DNA from: Apostichopus californicus
Lineage: Eukaryota > Echinodermata > Holothuroidea > Aspidochirotida > Stichopodidae
DNA length: 29,286 nt
Assembly (NCBI GenBank): GCA_020650975.1
Contig: JAIPMN010017594.1
Location: 951-30,236 of the forward strand
Reading direction: 5' to 3'
Shown here one piece after another: positions 22,501 through 28,500 of this stretch. Numbering within the stretch: position 1 is the stretch's first letter; each line of letters begins with the position of its first letter. The notes below the pieces were generated by a model. The model was not told the origin of the DNA, did not search any database, and saw only the letters and a program-made list of their open reading frames with translations. The position numbers and the translations under genes are program-made.

Positions 22501-25500
22501 TAACAAAGGCTGTAGAAATTATTATTTATGTGTACATGCAAACTTCGAAAGATAATTTGGTACAATACCTTTTCTCGACAGCTTGAATGAAGGTCTGGAA
22601 GTCAGGGAAGGGAGTGCCCCCGCCCCAAATACCCAGTCGCGACATGTAGGCCATATTCCTTGGCTCTGATGCACCTGCAAGAGTGTAAAAAGATGTGGTT
22701 TTGCATTAAATTCCACACAAACAGATATTACTAATTTGCATATATGATTCAGCAGGAAGATCTGTTGGCAAACGATCTGGCTAACGTTAAGAAGAAATAT
22801 TTCATCTCATTGAAACAGATTGTAGCCCAATTTCCAACAGGATAATTGGATCAAGATGAAATTATAGTATAGATGTCTTAAATTTCCTGATAAAATGCAA
22901 AGCGTGTGTTCAGATGTGCTCATTAGCAAGCAAACAGAGAGAAGATTTAAGTGTAAGCTATTGCACTGTACCTGTTGCACTACAATAAATGATGCGCGCC
23001 TTTGGCAGTTGCTTCTGTAGTTCTAAGACGGTCACTCCGGTCTTGGTCGGCTTGGACGAACCGCTTGGGACTAAGTTTTTGGCTTTGTGGCACTCATCTA
23101 GGACAATCTGGTAATGCAGAAAAACAAAAAGAAATTAAATACTGTCCTTGCTGTAGAGTCTACTGCCCTCAAATTAAAATGCCATGATGATGACTCACAC
23201 TGATCTGTTGCCAGATACCTTAGCGACCCAAACCTACATAGTAACAAATTGCATTCTTTTGTTGGCATTCTAAATTTGTCCTATACTAAAATCCTATAAC
23301 AACACAGTTTATTATCAATAAACATCAAAGCAAAGTAACAAATGTTCAAAATCTCCTGAATACAGTTGTTTCTGAAAGGTGATTAATAATAATGTAAACA
23401 AAGAGCCTGATCATCTAACGTTTTTAAGAACCTATAGCAATCTTTATCGACTCGCTAATTTTGCAATCATTTTGGTTCAATAATTGAGATGAATCCCAAT
23501 ATTATCTATCCAATGTAGTATCCATTTATAGGCTTTATGTGTAAAAACAGATAGATTTATTGCAAGGCTACTAGACTGAGCTGCTTTAAAAACACGTAGA
23601 TTGTGGGGTATCAAAAGACAAAACTACTTCCTTGTGATTTGGAAATGCTTGGTGTATAGTGCGTTTTCTCAAACCATCCATTTTTGAGACCTTCACGAAT
23701 ATGTTTATACAAAAAACCAAAAAAAACCAAAAGGAAAAAGATACTTACAACGCCATCAAAATCCTTGCCACACCAGTGAAGTATCTGCTTCAGTCTGGTG
23801 TGGTATTTATTTTTGCTCTGACTTTCGCCTATCAGGGCAGAATAGGTAGCGAATATGACGCCTTTCCGGACATAGCCGTTCTCCTTGGAATTAATCTTGA
23901 TGTATCTAAACTGCATGGGGGGAAGTAAGGCAATAGAGAATACCATATTAGAATAGTTCAGTATGTAGTGAATGATTGCGCCTGATACTTGTGACATAAA
24001 TGAGGAATTTCTTAGAGTGTCACTTTACTGATTAAGTGGTGGGTGGGTCGGGGGGTGGGTGTGTTGTTTATGTTGTATACCTTATCCACATGCAATGCCC
24101 TCCTTCCAAATTTTTCTCTCAATATGCTGTACCTCCCCCCCCCCTTCCACCCCACTTCCAAATGTTTGATGCCTGTTGTATTTATATCTTTTAAGTTTTT
24201 GAACATAAACCCCCCCCCCATAAAAAAAGGGACCATAACAATCCTATAACAAAGAGATGCAATAAACATCCCCATGTAGAAAACTTGCGTGATCATTAAC
24301 ATTCACCGTACGTAAATGTTGCCAAGGAGATGCATGTCCAACATGAGGGCAGACATCAAAACATGATAAGGTGAGATAATGTCTGTTATAGAGGGAAACA
24401 GTAAGTGATATACACATAATAATAGGTCCAAAATATTTCCTCTGTGATTTTTGTTCACTTCTTTATCCGATTCTTGAATAAACAACATTTGGAGATGTTA
24501 CCGACCTTGTTTAAGGAATGGACAGGGATATTGCTGGCACCTATATCTTTGAGATCTCTCTGCGCATCAAACTTGAGATCGTTAGAGACGCTGAACCTGA
24601 GAGGATGAAAACAAAGGAAAGAAACAGGTTACAAGGAGGGCTCCCAGTTAGGTATCAATTTATACATGTTAAAGACAAGAAGAGAATTAAGAGTTTCCTA
24701 AAGATTGTGCAGATATATATTGTGCTTCTTAAGATTAAAGGATTGGTTCAGGTGTTTGACATGTCTATTTTGTATGAAAGAGCACAAAAAGACAAAAAGA
24801 ACAGTGAAGAAACTACCATGATAGCATGCTCTGTTAAGGATATATGACACTTTGAAGATATCAAAATTTCTTTGAAAACGACTGGTGTAAAAGACTTACT
24901 GTGAGGGTGTGATGTCACATCCTCACTTCCTTAACATTTGTGAATATATTTCTTTAAAAAATTATTTACATTTTTTAACACATTTGAAAATAATAGAATC
25001 AAAAATTCTTCAGATGTTTAATCTCAAATACTTCCTTTGACAAATATGAGATCTCCTGACATATCTTTTGGTTGAAAGTCATGAAATCTCACAAAATATT
25101 TAGAGAAAAAAACAAAGACTTTTCAGGAATGTAAGGATGTGACATCACAGCTAGTCAGATTTCAGCAGTTTCTACAAAATCTGATAAAACTTTACACTTA
25201 AATATCTCTTTAACTGAAAAAGATATTTGAACAGTTTTTTTCACCATTGTATTTCTTTTATTGTCCTCTTTCATATAACATAAACATGTATGACAACTGA
25301 ACCAATCCTTTAAGGTCGCCGTTGCCTCCGGAAATGCCTTTGTCAGACTAACTGAATATACTTGCTTGTAAAGATCATCCTCTACATCTTGAATTGACTT
25401 CCTTACAGGTGCAATAAGACAGACTACATTTTACGAAATACTGCAAGCACTACAAACTGTTTTAGAATCACAGCCTTTTAGAAATTTCTTTAATTTATAA

Positions 25501-28500
25501 AGCTGGACTTTTAACTCCAAATGGAGTTTGAAATCCTTTGTTATAAATTCCTTTAAAGTATTTTAATATGCATAACATCTTTTATCTTTTAGTTTCTTTT
25601 AATCTGTCTCTGTTCTAATCACTTTAATTAATTAATTATCTATTCTGCAAATGTAAATATAATCCATCCAATTTATTAATTTTATACAAGTTATACTGGA
25701 ATAAAAGTAACTGAAATTGAAAATAGACCTTCAAAAAGAATAAAAGCCTGGCATAAGCCTAACAATGGCTTACGAGTACTGGCAGGAGTTTCGCAGTGCT
25801 TCAAATTGGCAACAAATCAATCAGACTTTATTTTACATCCTACCACTGGCTCCCACTTCCTTTGAACTAAGGAGAGTTGAGTAGGGGGAGGGAAGGAGTG
25901 GGGTGGAAGTGGGTGGGGAATGCATAACTGCCTCCTAATTTCCTCCTTTCCTTTGTGGGTTTGAGTGGGCTAGGGGTGAGGTTAGTTGGGGAGTGCCTGT
26001 AGTATATTTTGGTATAATCTTAACAGTGATTAAGATTTTATCGATAACAAGTAGAAGGACTGATGGAAGTACTGCTGTGTCAGAAATGATGATCTTTGAC
26101 ATTGATAACAATGAAAACATTTAAACGTAAATGTAAATGGCTGACATTCTCAAGATACCACTCTCCTCTACTTACCAAAGAGATCTTTTCCTTCCTAAGA
26201 GATAATTTTCAAAGATGACTCCAGCGACCGTCCTTCCCTTTCCAACGCCAGCTCCATCTCCTGAAGACAGAAACAAAGAGAATTGCTCTTTTTGCAACAT
26301 TTGTAGAAAAGATATGAAAATTCTGCCAAAAAAAAAAAGTCAACTGATTGTGTTCCAGAAAGGCACCAGTTCACTGACGGTTTATATCGTGAGAAGTCTA
26401 AGTCTAAGGTGTGAGTGCTTTCAACAAATTGTCTTAACCAATCAAAGGCAGAGTATCAGCTCCAGCACAGGGTTCTATGAAGTACAGATATCGAACGCCG
26501 CTGTTCAAAGCGAACTGTATGTATTCTTATCTCCTACAAAGCCGAGCAGACGAATCGACAAAAAAAAAGAAAAGAAAATTTGGGACCATCTGTGATGAGA
26601 ATAACAACCAACTTCTGAAGGAAAGATAACATGGAAGACAAGATATTTACTAAAAAATCCAACTCTTGAGTTGGATAACTCAGTCGTTAGAGCAAAGGAC
26701 TTGGTATCCCGATATCACTGGTTTGAATTTCCTTCAGCCTTAACGCATCTTTGGTCGTGATTTTTCCCAGTTGACTTTCTCTTTGTGAATTTATATTTTG
26801 AAAAATTCAAACACAGAGATTGTCAATTACCCTCTACCCCCCGCCCCTCACATCCTTTCTCATTTCTTTCCTCTTGCCCTCTCCCAAAGGGGAAAACATG
26901 TGAAGATGATCTCACCGATTAGGAAGCCTGCCCTCTCTCCACCTCGAAGGAATGTATCGTGTTGTTGGCAGGCGTAAGTGACGGCCTCTAACTGTAGAGC
27001 AGATAGACTACACATATCCATGGTCCTCTCAGGAATACAAACACGGTATAGAACGTCTGGAGGCTCCACGCTAGCTAGAGAACTTGTCTCCACCACAGGG
27101 TCGGGATGAGGGAGTCCTATTTTTACTGGAAAATGGAACAAAATATTGTGTTGTATAAAAATATTTTCCATCACCAAGTAAAACACGTTTCTCCAGTCAC
27201 ATTCTCTGTCATTATGCTGAAGTGTTTCTTCACCCTACAAAATGCTACAGTCAGCTACATATCACTTTTTGAATTTATAATAATGACAGTCTTAGAATTT
27301 TCATATAAACTAAAGCCTAGTTTATACCTACACTGCAATTTAAATACTCTAAAAGTGATGGCCTCTAGCTCATGTGCTACCTTTCTTGAGGTATCCACCT
27401 ATAACTGTTAGGTGACACAGAGACAACAAACTAACCATCAAATGTGTCATTTTGTTGTCAACTTGAAACAGCTGGAGTTTTTAAGTCCTCCACATCGATT
27501 GACCCTGATCGAATACTTACATTTGCTTGGTAAAAGTTGGTACATAGTTTGCGTATGTGTCTGTGTGTGACCCTGATCGAGTACTTACATTTGCTTGGTA
27601 CATAGTTTGCGTATGTGTCTGTGTGTGACCCAGATCGAGTACTGACATTTCCTTGGTACATAGTTTGGGTATGTGTCTGTGTGTTACCCTGATCGAGTAC
27701 TTACATTTGCTTGGTACATAGTTTGCATATGTGTCTGTGTGTGACCTTGATCGAGTAATTACATTTGCTTGGTACATAGTTTGCGTATGTGTCTGTGTGT
27801 TACTCTGATCGAGTACTTACATTTGCTTGGTACATAGTTTGCGTATGTGTCTGTGTGTCCTAATTCTTCCTCCGTCTCTTCCTCATCATCATCTTCCTCA
27901 ACCTGAGAAGACTGAGTCTGAAAATTTGCAAGAAAGAAACCAAACATGAGACATGCCTTTAAACTCCACGGTCTGAAACACCAAGGCGTCCTTGTAAACC
28001 CTCAGATCAGGAAATGTTCATCAAAAACTAAACATAATAATATAACCCATGAGATCACTTACCCCGATCTTAGATCCGGCCAGTAGCGTCTTGGTGGTAT
28101 TTGCGTAGAGCGGTGCGATGGAATCGGTCTGCCCCGTAGGAGCACGTATGTCGTTTACAGAGATGAACGGTTTGTTGGACATGTACCCGGTCTTCAGTTC
28201 GTTTACACCGTCCCTCCCAGGAAAACTATGATTCTTGACCAGGAGTCCCATCTTGCCAGCCAGTCCTGCGGTTGTGCCCTGAGCGCTGCTCAGGGTCACC
28301 GTTCTGACGGCCACGTTTTTGGAGTTGTTCGGCGTTGAGCTCAGAGCTGTTTGGCTCGTGTTGAATTTTAAGGTACTTTTGTGTGAGTCCAACGCCTTGG
28401 CGGCATTCAGTGGCGTTATCAAAAATCTCTCCGATCTGGTTCCGCTGTTCTGAGACTCCCCTAGGAGACGGCGGCTCGATGCACCGTCGTCTGTGAGGTC

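Noticed and set aside
27501-27858. CRISPR-like array
   Set aside because: Units are contiguous without unique spacers, contain exon sequence, and lie in a eukaryotic intron.
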